A stretch of 64,000 nucleotides of DNA from Bathynomus jamesi. Its lineage: Eukaryota; Arthropoda; Malacostraca; Isopoda; Cirolanidae. Where the stretch lies: the NCBI GenBank assembly GCA_023014485.1, contig JAJOZX010005796.1, positions 192,001-256,000 of the forward strand. Reading direction: 5' to 3'. The notes under the pieces are model-generated. The model had not been told where the DNA came from, did no database searches, and saw only the letters and a list, made by a program, of their open reading frames with translations. The position numbers and the translations under genes were made by a program. Below are positions 49,664-60,690 of this stretch, piece by piece (within the stretch, counting starts at the first letter, position 1; every line of letters starts with the position of its first letter).

Positions 49664-50289
49664 TCATTCTGGAATATACACCGTTTCAGGCTCGTTTGGA
49701 AATATATTCGTTCGCAGAAGCACTCTAAACGTGTTTCGCGGATGAAGGTCGCAAAGCAAATATCCATAACGCGTGCTTGTAGCTTCTTTATAAACTTCCA
49801 AAAACTCCTTACGCTGATTCGGGAACATTTGATTGGCTAATACCCCAATTTGTGATACATCTCTACGTTGCGCGAATAAGACTAGATATTGCGTATTTAA
49901 CGACACATCGCGCATGTATCTATTTTTGAAAAATAGATTCTGATGATGAACAACACGTTATGTTAAGATGGTGGGAGAATACTGTAAATGTCTCGGCAAA
50001 CGTTTTATCCATCTCAACATGAGATCGTCAATTACAATGATTGTATGTTCATTTCCCTTTAACGAATTAACGTCATATACGCCTTTGTGGAACAAAATAT
50101 CATCTTGGTACTCGTTGAACACTGATTGATACGTCGAATAGCACCATATAAACTTTATGCACAAATTTCGAGAACATCTCCCCCTTTTCTTTAATGATTT
50201 TAAGCATAAACACAGTTTTACCACATCCTGTAGGTCCAGATATAATACATGGATGGGCTCGTGAATCTGAATTTTTCTACAGAGTCCAT
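49664..50289 (-). pseudogene. Polinton packaging ATPase, copy 2, frameshifted
   Basis: ATG at 50287-50289, Walker A region near 50220-50250, IIVIDDLM (Walker B) in the 49958-50224 frame, and a C-terminal half with MFPNQRKEFLEVYKEATST and FRVLLRTNIFPNEPETVYIP in the 49664-49915 frame. Single-base indels near 49945 and 50015 and in the Walker A segment break it at places different from copy 1. Confidence 0.83.
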
Positions 50290-50373
50290 TTCTAACACGT
50301 CACACTCCTAAGTGAGTCATTTACAAAATATTACAAATTTTGAGTGCTGATCCTTATATTTCTTCTCCCACAG

Positions 50374-53300
50374 AACCGTGAATGACGATGAGGTAGAGCA
50401 GCCCATCATTACGGATGACCTCGACGACGTGTAGTTGTGATCTCCTCCCCTGAACCCTCACCAGCGATACCGGTAACACGTCCAAAGCGGAGGTATGAGA
50501 TGCCCACGTCAGGTATATAAAGCGACGAAATACGCGTCTGTTGCCGGTAATAGATCCCAAACCCTCAACCTCTTACGCAACAACACCCAGCAGCACCTAA
50601 TATATCCCCTTATTCATCCGCCGCCCCCGTTCTGTTAAGTCTACAATAATAGAGCCCCAACATCAACCTCCTACGCAACAGGGCCCCATCAGCAGCACCT
50701 TCCGCTAATATATCCACTAATTCCGCCCCCGTTCTGTTGAGGATGGTATAACGCTGGAATTGGTGCGATCCGCAGCCCCCAACCCCAGCCTTGACTAGAA
50801 ATCGGTATAGAGTCAGGGTCGACCCTAGAGTCATGTATAGCAGTGGAATTGAGCGCGGACTACGCCGGTTTGTAGAGCATATTATAGAGTTTGCTCTTCA
50901 GAATCGTGACGAGCGTGAAGTCAGGACGAGTCTGTCCTTTGGATTCGGGTCAGATGACGGTGATGTAGACGATTATTGGGTGATAGTGCCATTTAGACGT
51001 TTGGTGGCTGAAGATGTAGAATATATATTAGGGCGTATAATGCAAGCCGCCCAAAGTAGTATAGCCTTCAATGTGGACAACTTCACGGTAATATTGACCA
51101 TGTATACCGTGTTGCGGGTCATAGTGCCATACCGTATACTCTTAACTTCAATTCTCAAGCTATTTATAGACGGCATATAAACGTCGATCGTGGTTGCGGC
51201 TTTATAGCAGTACTCTTAGCACGTATGTTTTACTGTACAACAATATACGAACTCAAAAAATTTGGTTGCCTACAGTCGTGGAGCATGCCCGTAAACTAGC
51301 TGTAAGACTGTGAACTTGAATTTGACTGTAATATGGGTCCTGAGAGCTGAGAAGGGTAGAACAGGAAATGAATGTCCGCATAGTTGTTTTGTTTGGGTTG
51401 GATGATCGTCGTAGGACTGTGTATGTTTTTAAAAGCTGTGTGAGAGATCGTACAAGGCCCTACTTATTTTAGGATTGTCAGGGACAACGTATCTCCCCAT
51501 CCGTATATAAGGTGGCTTTACGCGAGTTATGACAAAAGTCGAAAATATGGGAGACTCATGATTTGTGTAAGGGGTGGCCTCGAGTTTGCGGATGATATAG
51601 TGAGACATTGTAAATGTCACATGGTATGTGAGCAGTGTAAAAGCACCAAATGTGAAAGCCGTGTAGTTGAAGCTATGAAGAGAGACTGTGATGTGTGTAG
51701 ACGCACATTTTTCAATAATAGCTGTTTTGATTTCCATAAATCAATTGGCACGTGCAGGAAAATGAGAATCTGTGAATGTGGTATGTTTCACACAATGGAT
51801 AATTGGGGAAAATTTAAGCACAAGTGTGACGTAATTCACTGTCCTACATGCCAGGAGGAATATAAGGCGGATGGAGTAAAGCATGTATGTTATATGAAAG
51901 ATGCTAAGCCTAAAAATAACCCTTGTATAACTGTATACTACGATATAGAAACATATACGAACGCTGAAACCAAAGAGGTAATTCCACATTTACTTGTGAG
52001 CCAGACTATCTGTGATGAGTGTATGGATATCGAATGTGACGAGTGCCCCAAATGTGGTAAACGGACAAACGTTTTTAAAACGAATGTCAGCGATAGTCCT
52101 GTGAAACTATTTGTGTCCTATATTGTCAAGTTAGCCGACAAGTTCAAAAAAATGACTGTGTATATTCTCGCCCATAACGGGGCAAAGTTTGACACGCAGT
52201 TCCTTTATAAGGAGTTGCTTGAACACGAATCCTCTGAGATATTTACAGGTGATCCATTGAAAAGAGGCAACAAATTAATACAGATGCAGATAAGAGGCAA
52301 TGTACAATTTAAAGATACTTTATTATTCACACCTTGTAAATTAGCAAAGCTACCCAAGGTGATGGGGGTAGCAGCTGAAGTTTCCAAAGGATACTTCCCA
52401 TACACTTTCCTCACCAGCGAGACTTTAAACTACGTAGGCCCACCACCCCCCAAACATTATTTTGACTGTATGGATGAACGTGAAGACTTTGATCGATACT
52501 ACGACAGTTTTAATGAAAGTAACCCTTATAATATAGCTGATGAATGTGAGCGTTATTGCGTGAATGATGTGCGCGTGCTTAGAGTATGTTTCCAGGCCTT
52601 TAGAAGGATGTACATAGCCCGTTTCAAATGCGATCCACTGCAAGTCGCAACCACCATCGCATCATTATGTTTTACGGTGTTCAAGAATAACTTCATGCCG
52701 AAAGACACCTTAGCCATTATTCACCGAAACAATCCCCGCAGTTACGGGCACAAGGCTATTTACTGGCTCATACACCTACAGCAACAGACAGGTGTATACA
52801 TAAAGCACGCCCGCAACACGGTGAAGTACCCATTAAGATTAATGGACGTGTTTTTTTGGGTTGATGGGTTAAGTGAAAACCGTGTCACTGGTGTGAAGAC
52901 TGTGTACTCCTTTAACGGTTGCTGGTGGCATGGATGCCCCCGTCCTGAGTGCGGAGTCACCGGAGATATCCACGGTAGGTCTCCTGCCGACTGTCTTGCA
53001 TCGACCCGCACCCGCGATCAACTTATAGGATCACAGTTCACTCACAAAGTCTTGTGGGACATGAATATGATGCACGGATGGAGACAGACGAGGTGTACCG
53101 TGAGGAAATAAAAGCGATCAAGCGTTCAATGGTGCTGGATCCTCTCAAATGTGGTGATAGCTTGTTTGGAGGACGTACAAATCCTTTCAGACTATACTTC
53201 CCACCTACGGAGGGCGTGAAGCTCCATTACTACGATTTCTGTTCTTTATACCATACGTGATGAAGAGCAATCCGTACCCCGTGGGCGCTCCTGAGAAACT

Positions 53301-54502
53301 GGTGGGGCCTAGCCTACCATCCATCAATGAATTTTCAAAAAATTTGAATGATCGTTACTTTGGGATCTCTTTCGTAGACGTACTCCCCCACGCAATTTAT
53401 GGATGCCGATCTTACCTGTCGTTATCGACGACAAGCTCATGTTTCCCCTGTGCGTGAAGTGCGCGGAAGAGGATAACGGCGAATGTAACCATATACCCCA
53501 CCAGCGTAAGATCAGAGGCGTATATACAAGTCCTGAGTTGGCCCTAGCCGTGCGCCATGGTTATAGAATACTGAAGATACATGAGTGTGGAGGTTTCAGA
53601 AGCTACCCAACCTTTTCACACCATATATAAACACCTTTTTGAAGGATAAGGTTGAGGCATCAGGGTATCCGCGAGGAGTTGATACCGAAGATGAAAAGTC
53701 TGCCTATATTCAACGTTACCGCGACCGCGAAGGTATACAACTTGATCGTGTCCAAATTGTAAAGAATCCTGGCAAGCGCTTTAGTGCAAAGTTGTGTCTA
53801 AACAGTCTATGGGGAAAATTTGCGCAGAATACCGGCAGAGGGAGCATTCATTTGCTCAAAGTTATAGCGATGTCTGGGATTATGCCAATGCCCCCGATAA
53901 AGAGGTCATGGAGATCGTAAATGTAGGTAATACTTACGTAATAAAGTACAACAACACTGAATTTGCCACAGATACCTCAAGGGTTACAAACATACCTGTG
54001 GCCAGCTTCACAAGCCTACGCCGTATAAAACTTTGGGTCTATTGCATTCTCTTGGGCGAGGTATTGTATGCCGATACAGATAGCGTGATATTCACAGAGA
54101 GGGAGGGTGAATACATGCCCACTATTGGGGAGTTCCTCGGCGAGCTCACTGATGAGATCAAGGATGAGTATGGGGACAACGCATACGCCGACTCTTTTGC
54201 CTCAACAGGACCTAAGACTTATGGGGTACGGGTCAGGGTGGGGGAGAAATGAAATATATCGTGAAGGCAAAGGGTATTACGCTCAACCATGCGAATCGGG
54301 AGGTTGTTAACTTTGAGTCGTTGAAGGATCTAGTATGTTTGGATGAACAACCTCCCAACTAATTGTAGGCACCCACAATTTTCGGGCGCAGAAGCTGGGG
54401 GGCGTGAAGGAACTTAGGGGTACGATGGTGTGCCGTAACACCTATAGGAAACGTTACCAGTTACCTGGTACCTATGATACCGTACCCTTTGGATACCAAT
54501 GA
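50374..54502 (+). pseudogene. Polinton protein-primed DNA polymerase B, copy 2, frameshifted
   Basis: The region starts after a conserved acceptor (TCTCCCACAG). The N-terminal conserved domain is at 50791-51180. A 517-codon open stretch (51558-53111) is the intact core of the exonuclease half: cysteine-rich region, VYYDIETYTN (51936), LAHNGAKFDTQFLYKEL (52171), RYCVNDVRVLRVCF (52550), and FNGCWWHGCPRPECG (about 52912). Polymerase motif A (YYDFCSLY, 53227) is followed by a one-base deletion. Motif B (LNSLWGKFAQN) lies at about 53799 and motif C (YADTDSVIF) at about 54067. The C-terminal YDTVPFGYQ ends at a TGA at 54500. A TATATAAA at about 50515 could be an internal promoter. Breaks lie at other positions than in copy 1 for most sites. 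Confidence 0.93.
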
Positions 54503-54648
54503 TGCTTCTAACTCACACGTTTGTATATAATCGTATCTATTTGTGTATATATATGTATATATTATATATATATATATATATTAACTTGACTATCTCGTTT
54601 ATTAAATCGTATTTGTAAATATATATAACTTGAATATCTCGTTTATTA

Positions 54649-54654
54649 AATAAA
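54649..54654 (+). terminator. Poly(A) signal after polymerase, copy 2
   Basis: AATAAA conserved with 13150-13155; the surrounding GTTTATTAAATAAATC(G/A)TG is shared. Confidence 0.55.
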
Positions 54655-54689
54655 TCATGTTTCAAATAGCGTTTCACTTTCTCCTTTGT

Positions 54690-54693
54690 GTGT

Positions 54694-54734
<41 letters not shown>
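54690..54734. repeat. (GT)n microsatellite
   Basis: Located between polymerase and right-arm ORF 1; much shorter in Polinton 1. Confidence 0.95.
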
Positions 54735-54736
<2 letters not shown>

Positions 54737-54749
54737 GTGAAAGTTCTAA

Positions 54750-54780
54750 GCTCCGCCCACTGTAAGACCGTGAGTCATGC
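54750..54780 (+). promoter_or_regulatory. GC-box plus AP-1-like module, copy 2
   Basis: GCTCCGCCCACTGTAAGACC followed by TGAGTCA (54771-54777). Same module as 13221-13256, with six bases fewer between the GC box and the AP-1 site. Confidence 0.5.
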
Positions 54781-54863
54781 TACTATCTGGGAGTCCTGCG
54801 TGGTCAGTCGACCGCAGTAAGCCCGAGAGATCAGACGTGTATTCAGATCAGACGTGTATTCAA

Positions 54864-55450
54864 ATGGCTACCTTTAATATTGCTTGTACAACGTTTACGA
54901 AATGGTATTCAGTAAAGTGCCAGGATGTGGTGGATACCGAAAAACTTCATATTCATCCCTCCTATGCCTCTTTTAAAAACACATTGGATTGTGCGAAGTT
55001 CCAAGATGTACAAATACTCTACGGATGTTCTGGTGAGACCGTTGAAGGCTTTCGTTGCACAGACGATGTGCTGAAGTATACTGCAGAGCTAACTTTATAA
55101 AGTCTCACATACACCGTGAAGTAAAAAGAAACAACGCGTGCAGAAGAGAAGCAGCAGGTATGGATAATGAGTCTTGCTGATGGGTGGTGTGACAAGCGGT
55201 ATTAACGTCATGCTACACCATGTCGATTACTCATACCCTACGACTGGAAATGTGAATCTCGTGATCATGGAAATCTTAAGTATTTTTATCACTATATTAA
55301 CGTATATCATGAGGTTCGTAGTGAGGTTGTGGCTTAGTGCCCTGCGTGAATTTTTAACAGAGTTTAGACGAGTATCGTTTGATGGGCAGAAAGGAAAAAT
55401 ATGAACATATGTTCCTCTCAAATAGTGCGCCGGAGTGTGGAGATATTTAG
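54864..55450 (+). pseudogene. Right-arm ORF 1, unknown function, copy 2
   Basis: ATG at 54864: MATFNIACTTFTKWYSVKC, YGCSGETVEGFRCTDDVL. The first 79 codons are intact to a stop at 55098, where copy 1 stays open in another frame. Later blocks (VMLHHVDYSYPT; REFLTEFR) are recognisable to a TAG near 55448. Together the copies indicate an ancestral protein of about 195 residues. No family recognised. Confidence 0.6.
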
Positions 55451-55628
55451 TAAAATGTTCCTAGTTCTTATCCAAAATGTCTGGTGCGTAGGCTGGTAGT
55501 GATATTCTTGTACCGGTACAACAATTCGACTCGCGGAACAAGCCCATTCACGTATCATCGAGTCAGCCGCCCGTCGAACCATTCCTGCCTACCTGCGTGC
55601 CTCACACGGCTCATAGTTATCTCAGAGC

Positions 55629-55883
55629 TTGAGCCGAGTGGACGTGCGCTCTTCGAATACGATGGAACTTCCTTTGAGCAGCATTCTCAACGCCTCGTAC
55701 GATGTGTCCGTGACGAAATCGTTGCGCGTGTTCAGGCGTAATTCCGGTACCATTAGCTATGTACTGGAAACGGAATGTAGACCGACAAACAAACGGGTTT
55801 ATTTAAGTATCGAGGAGATGAATAGAATCTTTGTGATAGTTGAGAAGTGGAGTGAAGATCGTTATAAATACCTGCTAACGTAG
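55629..55883 (+). CDS. Right-arm ORF 2, small PC4-like candidate, copy 2
   Basis: An intact 84-codon ORF: MSRVDVRSSNTMELPLSSI, LNASYDVSVTKSLRVFRR, RVYLSIEEMNRIFVIVEKWS. Intact in both Polintons. The strand-strand-helix pattern ending in a YLSxEEMNRxF helix is reminiscent of PC4 single-stranded-DNA-binding domains. Would suit a replication or transcription accessory factor. Low certainty. Confidence 0.55.
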   Translation: MSRVDVRSSNTMELPLSSILNASYDVSVTKSLRVFRRNSGTISYVLETECRPTNKRVYLSIEEMNRIFVIVEKWSEDRYKYLLT

Positions 55884-55941
55884 GTACAAGAAGAGAGCAG
55901 ATTAGTGACGCACCCTCATACGCCGTTGTATGTACGTTGTG

Positions 55942-55949
55942 TATAAATA
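55942..55949 (+). promoter_or_regulatory. TATA box upstream of right-arm ORF 3, copy 2
   Basis: TATAAATA in GTGTATAAATAACG, conserved with 14489-14496. Confidence 0.5.
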
Positions 55950-56043
55950 ACGATCGGCCGTGCATTGATATACGGTTGATGTGGAAGAATGCTTCTGATA
56001 ATAACGCTCTTATTCCTACGCGAAACGTTTCATCCTCGACAGA

Positions 56044-56370
56044 ATGTTTGAAATCGTCGGATTCCGTAAGCTGAAACCTATATTAGACGCGCGTGTTACG
56101 GACATGCTTTATTTTGATACAGTACTTGAATACGCATACACCGCTCTGCTCGATGGGTTTACCGAGTGTAGGACTGGTGAGAATGGTCTAGTGCTGGATG
56201 TTTATTTAAAAAGTTTAGACTCTTTGAAATACCATGAACTTTGGTACAAAGCAATTGATCGGTACAAGGCTGAGCTCACCTACACCGTTCACCCTGAAGA
56301 ACTATTTCTTTATATAACGCGCAGTTGTCGTAACGATTTAGAAGATTATTTTCAATTGCCGCTTATGTAG
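56044..56370 (+). CDS. Right-arm ORF 3, unknown function, copy 2 (108 residues)
   Basis: An intact frame: MFEIVGFRKLKPILDARVTD, LEYAYTALLDGFTECRTGEN, then helices rich in Leu, Lys and Tyr, ending RNDLEDYFQLPLM. The last codons come from a 96-bp tandem duplication: in copy 1 the ORF ends EDYFNCRYAE and overlaps ORF 4. No known family. Confidence 0.55.
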   Translation: MFEIVGFRKLKPILDARVTDMLYFDTVLEYAYTALLDGFTECRTGENGLVLDVYLKSLDSLKYHELWYKAIDRYKAELTYTVHPEELFLYITRSCRNDLEDYFQLPLM

Positions 56371-56461
56371 CTCACCTACACCGTTCACCCTGAAGACTAT
56401 TTTTTATATAACACGCGCAGTTGTCGTAACGATTTAGAAGATTATTTCAATTGCCGCTATG
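56273..56461. repeat. 96-bp tandem duplication spanning the ORF 3 / ORF 4 junction
   Basis: AGCTCACCTACACCGTTCAC at 56273 recurs at 56369 with near-identical following sequence through GAAGATTATTT(T)CAATTGCCGC. Polinton 1 has one copy. The second copy has small indels. Confidence 0.92.
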
Positions 56462-56647
56462 TTGAGTGAGTTCACGATTGAAAAGCTCGAGTCGGTAGAA
56501 ATAAACCCTCGATTGGAAAAGCGTTCTTTAAACTTGGTTTATAATGTAGCTAACGATGAACTCTTTGTGCGTGCTTTTGATTGTATTCTAGACGTGTTTA
56601 AAGATGACTTACCAACCGGTTGTAAAGTGGGAACAAAACAGTACTGA
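56459..56647 (+). CDS. Right-arm ORF 4, unknown function, copy 2 (62 residues)
   Basis: MLSEFTIEKLESVEINPRLE, VYNVANDELFVRAFDCILDV, FKDDLPTGCKVGTKQY. Open here, broken in Polinton 1. Short, mixed charge, no family recognised. Confidence 0.5.
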   Translation: MLSEFTIEKLESVEINPRLEKRSLNLVYNVANDELFVRAFDCILDVFKDDLPTGCKVGTKQY

Positions 56648-56814
56648 ACGATATGAAAGCCCTTCATATCGAGTAACAGGTTTCCCTATACTTTAAGCGT
56701 GAAATATTATTAAGCCGCATATACTGCTAATGCAGAGCAATAATGATGTAATTGTAAACTCGATAAACCGAGTTTAGTATTTTGAAAAAAAGTGAATTGT
56801 ATTTATATTTGCTT

Positions 56815-57075
56815 GACATTTCTCCTGTACTGATTATACGCATATTTCTATTGAAATGTATATTTATTTGAAAAGTATATTTATTTTATAAATATATCTC
56901 CATAATTGTGTTGTGGGATATTCTCCTGTACTGTTATGTACATATTTCTATTGAAGGTGTATTTATTTGAAATGTATATTTTATTTTATATATCACCATA
57001 ATTGTGTGTATATATTTCTGTTATATGCATATTCCTCAAATGTATATTATTTTCTATATATTATATAACAATGAT
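56815..57075. repeat. AT-rich direct repeats, right arm of Polinton 2
   Basis: Two copies of about 120 bp: TCTCCTGTACTG(A)TTAT, CATATTTCTATTGAA, GTATTTATTTGAAA, CCATAATTGTGT. No gene. Confidence 0.8.
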
Positions 57076-57164
57076 GCAATGTTGTTTATTGTTATGCCTT
57101 CTACTACCGGTATTCGAAAAATATAATAATGCATACAACGGTATTGCGGTATCTGGCAATATTT

Positions 57165-57841
57165 AAGCCTTCTAAGCCAACTGCTGATTATGCGTATATA
57201 ATAATATGTATACAATAATACTGCTAAAAAGAGGTATCTGGCAATATTTAGCCTTCTAAGCCAACTGGCTGATTAGGAGTCTATAATAGTGTATACATGG
57301 TATCTGGCAACTCTGTCTTCGATTAAATGAATACATGGCGCTATCTGCAACTCATTTACAGCCAACTGGCTGATTAGGCGTATATAATAATAATGTATAC
57401 AATAATACTGCTAAAAAGAGGTATCTGACAACCATTTACAGCCAACTGGCTGATTAGGAGTCTATAATAATGTATACAATGGTATCGCGGTATCTGGCAA
57501 CTCAAGCCATTTACGCCAACTGGCTGATTAGGAGCCTATAAAACAACGCCAACTCGGCTGAAGTCTTAATGTGCACTTGGCTCCTGCCAGGTGAACACCT
57601 CTCCTCCTCCTTTCTCTTGGGGGATAACGCCGCCTCCAAGTTTTCCCCCACCCCCCTTTGCAACACCCCACCCCCTTTGCAACAGCCCCTCCCCCACTTT
57701 GCAACAACCCCACCCCCTTTGCAACGGCCCCACTCCCCTTTGCAACAACCCCACCCCCTGCAACAACCCCCACCCCCTTTGCAACCTTGCATAATAAACC
57801 TGCAACATTCTTGCACTCTCCCTTTTTGCGGCTATACTACT
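57165..57841. repeat. Right terminal inverted repeat of Polinton 2, with subrepeats
   Basis: The outer 340 bp (57500-57841) mirror the left inverted repeat. Inside lie four or five 70-130-bp subrepeats with GCCAACTGGCTGATTAGGAG and ATAATAATGTATACAAT. Confidence 0.85.
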
Positions 57842-57847
57842 GGCATC
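57842..57847. repeat. 6-bp target-site duplication (right) of Polinton 2
   Basis: GGCATC, identical to 47959-47964. Confidence 0.9.
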
Positions 57848-57907
57848 GGTATCGGCACTTTTTCATGGAATCAGCACCTGTTAAATTTTGGAATCGGTGC
57901 ATCACTA

Positions 57908-58290
57908 CTTTGAACTCTATGACCACTCAAACAACAGTGGAAAGTGGAAAGAAAGAATGAGTCGTGTTCCCAAATTGAAGACTAGACTCGGAACATCCTC
58001 AACCCCAAAGGAAAATAGTTTGTTGAGAGAGGACCCGGGATTATTCAACCAGCTGGCCAAAGAACTAAGAAACAAGACGGGTGTCGCGGTGGATATCTTC
58101 AAAAGAAGACTAGACACCTGGCTCAGAACAATTCCAGATTAACCGGGCGTACTTGGCTATGCGAGGTGGAGAACGTAAGAAACCGACTCTTTACTTCACC
58201 AGGTCAACTCAAGAGGAGGGGGCAACAAGCTTGACCTTCGTGAAATGAGGAATTATCGCACGGAACATTTGGAAGGTTATATATATAGTT
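57908..58290 (+). pseudogene. LINE ORF2 C terminus and 3' end, right half of the split copy
   Basis: Open frame to a TAA at about 58140: RVPKLKTRLGTSSTPKENSL, GLFNQLAKELRNKTGVAVDI, FKRRLDTWLRTIPD. Then a 3' untranslated part with AAGCTTGACCTTCGT and GGAAGGTTATATATATA. Together with 46615-47041 it forms the end of one LINE interrupted by the hAT/Polinton nest. Confidence 0.85.
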
Positions 58291-58559
58291 TATAACAGGC
58301 ATGCGCTCTTGGAAAAAGAAAGAGAAAATGTTAAAGACAGTGTATCTTTCTTTGAGGCATTTGATTTAATTGAATTTAACTGTTATTTGAAAGCAACAGG
58401 GCAACATAAAGAAAACAAATATGACAAAAATACAAGCTAGGCGGGTTATATATATATAAACGAGTTATGCTGATACAGGAGATAACAGAAAATACCAGAA
58501 AAAATAACTGCGACAACATTAAAAGACATTACACATACTGAAGAAAGAAGCAAATCTGG
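58291..58559. other. Spacer between LINE copies
   Basis: AT-rich, nothing recognised. Confidence 0.4.
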
Positions 58560-60690
58560 GGTTTTTAACCTAAATTCCAAGACCATAAATTGGGAAGCAA
58601 ACAGATCACACATGGCCCAAATAGAGTGGAGAACAGTTTAAGAATAAAACAACTGAAGAAATGCTAACAACCTTGGAAGAAAAGACGCTGAGAATTTTAG
58701 AAAAATATGTTACGAAAGCACAGTCAAAAGGAGAGGAACTGGCTAGAGAGGCAAAAGAGAAGAATATTCCGCGAAAGAAGGAGAGTAGCGGCGAAGTTAG
58801 CTAATTGCAGAGACAACAATGCCAAGGAAGTAATACAAGAAAAACTGGAAAGTATTAAGAGGGAAATACAAACCCTGATTAAGGGTCATAGAGAGAGAAG
58901 AGAAAAAGGCGGTAGAAGCAGTAAAGGAAAATCCAAAATACTTCCACAGCTATGCGAAAAGGAAAACAAAGACGCGCGCCACTATCGGGCCCTTAAGGAA
59001 AGGAAATAATGAACTAACGGACGAGCTAAAAGAAATATGTGAAATATTGAGAGCCCAGTATGAATGGGTCTTTAGTACTCCAAAAACTGACAAAGCGACA
59101 CACGACATAGATGCAGTCTTTAAAAGAGAAATTGCAAGGAGATTATATAACAGACTTTGATTTTACCTCAGAAGATGTAGCGAGGGCTATAGGACAAATA
59201 AATCACATTCAGTTGCAGGGCCCGACAAATGGAACGCATTATTGATTAAAAACTGTAAAAATTAAATAGCTACACCCTTGTACTGGCTATGGAGAAGATC
59301 CCTAGACACTGGGGAAATATCGAGCATCTTGAAAAGAGCAAACATTGTTCCTATATTACAAAAATCAACACGGATTCCGATCAGGAAGATCATGCCTATC
59401 ACAACTTATAGAGCGCTATAAGAATATCCTAGATGCACTGGAAGGCAATGAAAACTACGATGTCATACACACGGATTTTGCTAAAGCTTTCGACAAATGT
59501 GATCATAGTATAATAGCACATAAAATGAAACATATGGGAATAACAGGCAAAGTAGAAAAATGATCTACAACTTCCTCAGAGAACGTCCACAGGTCGTCAA
59601 AATTCAAAGTATATTATCATCAGAATCAGAAGTACGCAGCTCAGTACCACAAGGTACAGTACTGGCCCCACTCCTGTTCATTATCATGCTAGCAGACATA
59701 GACAGTGAAATAAACAGCAACAGTATAGTAACATCCTTTGCAGACGATACAAAGATCAGCAGAAAAATGAGCGATGCAAATGAGGTGGAGACCTTGCAGA
59801 GGGACACGAACAAAATATACAAATGGTCAGAAGACAACAACATGACATTTAAAACCGAGAAATTTCAGCTCTTGAGATATGGTAGAAATTATGAACTTAA
59901 ACAGACTGCATATTATGCTCCAGATAGAAAGAAAATTCAGAAAGCACGAAAGCGATCGATTTTGGGGGTAATAATGATCGATAAACAAAACAAAAGAAGT
60001 CGCAGGACAGGTACTAAGAACGTTCAAAAGAAGGGACAAGACAGTGATGATTTCCCTGTTGAAAACACTGATCATACCAAAACTTGAATACTACTCAGTT
60101 TTCACGTCCTCAATAAAAAGGAAGAAATTAATAAACTAGAGAAACGTAGAGACATTTCACAGCTAAGACTGATGGCTGCAAAGAACTCAACTACTGGGAA
60201 AGACTACGTAAACTAAACCTATACTCCCTGGAAAGAAGAGGAGGTACACCATAATCTACACGTGGGAAATGATGGAAAAACTGGTACCAAACCTCAAACT
60301 AAACCCAATTACCATCCAAACAACACTGGAAAATAGTAAAGGCAAAATGTATAGTATTCCCAAATTAAAGGCCCGACAAGGGAGCTCTTCAACACTGAAG
60401 GAAAATAGCTTGGTTGCCAGAGGGCCAAGACTTTTTAATCAGCTTCCAAACGACCTCAGAATCGTTACAAAAATCAAAGTTGAAGTCTTCAAAGAAGGCT
60501 AGCTGCCTGGCTCAAGACGGTGCCAGATGAGCCGTGTGTACCTGGCTATGTGAGGTGGAGAGCGCAAGAGAGCAACTCGCTCCTCCACCAAACCAGGCCT
60601 AGAGGCGGGGCCACCAGCTGGGCCTTCGTGTTCAGAGAGACCAAGACACGAAACTTCAACGAGGTTTAAAGAGGTGTGTATACTATATAT
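58560..60690 (+). pseudogene. LINE ORF2 (linker, reverse transcriptase, C terminus), frameshifted
   Basis: Blocks in order: a basic helical linker (58707-59009, WLERQKRRIFRERRRVAAKL), a degraded segment, QHGFRSGRSCLSQLIE (about 59365), the first catalytic block IHTDFAKAFDKCDHSI (about 59468), SSVPQGTVLAPLLFIIML, SFADDTKI (FADD catalytic motif, about 59736), then the KQNKRSRRTGTKNV connection and the RQGSSSTLKENSLVARGPRL, FNQLPNDLR C terminus. The 3' end reads GGCCTTCGTG...GAGGTTTAAAGAGGTG. A relative of the split copy at 46615/57908. At least five frame breaks. Confidence 0.87.

Larger units (their letters stand above)
47965..57841. mobile_element. Polinton/Maverick element, copy 2 (9.9 kb, left arm deleted)
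   Basis: Ends AGTAGTATAGCCG (left) and, reverse-complemented, AGTAGTATAGCCGC (right), with exact GGCATC duplications. It lacks everything between the left inverted repeat and the middle of the conserved-protein gene: integrase, structural-type gene, leader exon and promoter are gone, replaced by GA-rich tandem repeats. It keeps the conserved protein (truncated), pX-like protein, ATPase, polymerase and the four small right-arm ORFs in the same order as Polinton 1. It is inserted in a hAT-like element. Confidence 0.93.
47042..57907. mobile_element. hAT-like element split by Polinton 2
   Basis: The left end TAGTGGTGTACCGAG and right end, reverse-complemented, TAGTGATGCACCGAT, with the exact 8-bp duplication CTTTGAAC at 47034-47041 and 57908-57915. 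CGGCATCGGCATCGGCC-type subterminal repeats relate it to the MITE at 25214-25981. Without Polinton 2 it would be about 980 bp with no ORF. The interior left part (47150-47950) is AT-rich with short direct repeats of GTACTTTATAATTTATATAT. Confidence 0.9.

Noticed and set aside
57511..57960. Glycine- or proline-rich open frames in the right inverted repeat of Polinton 2
   Set aside because: Produced by GCAACAACCCC-type repeats; no homology across copies at protein level.
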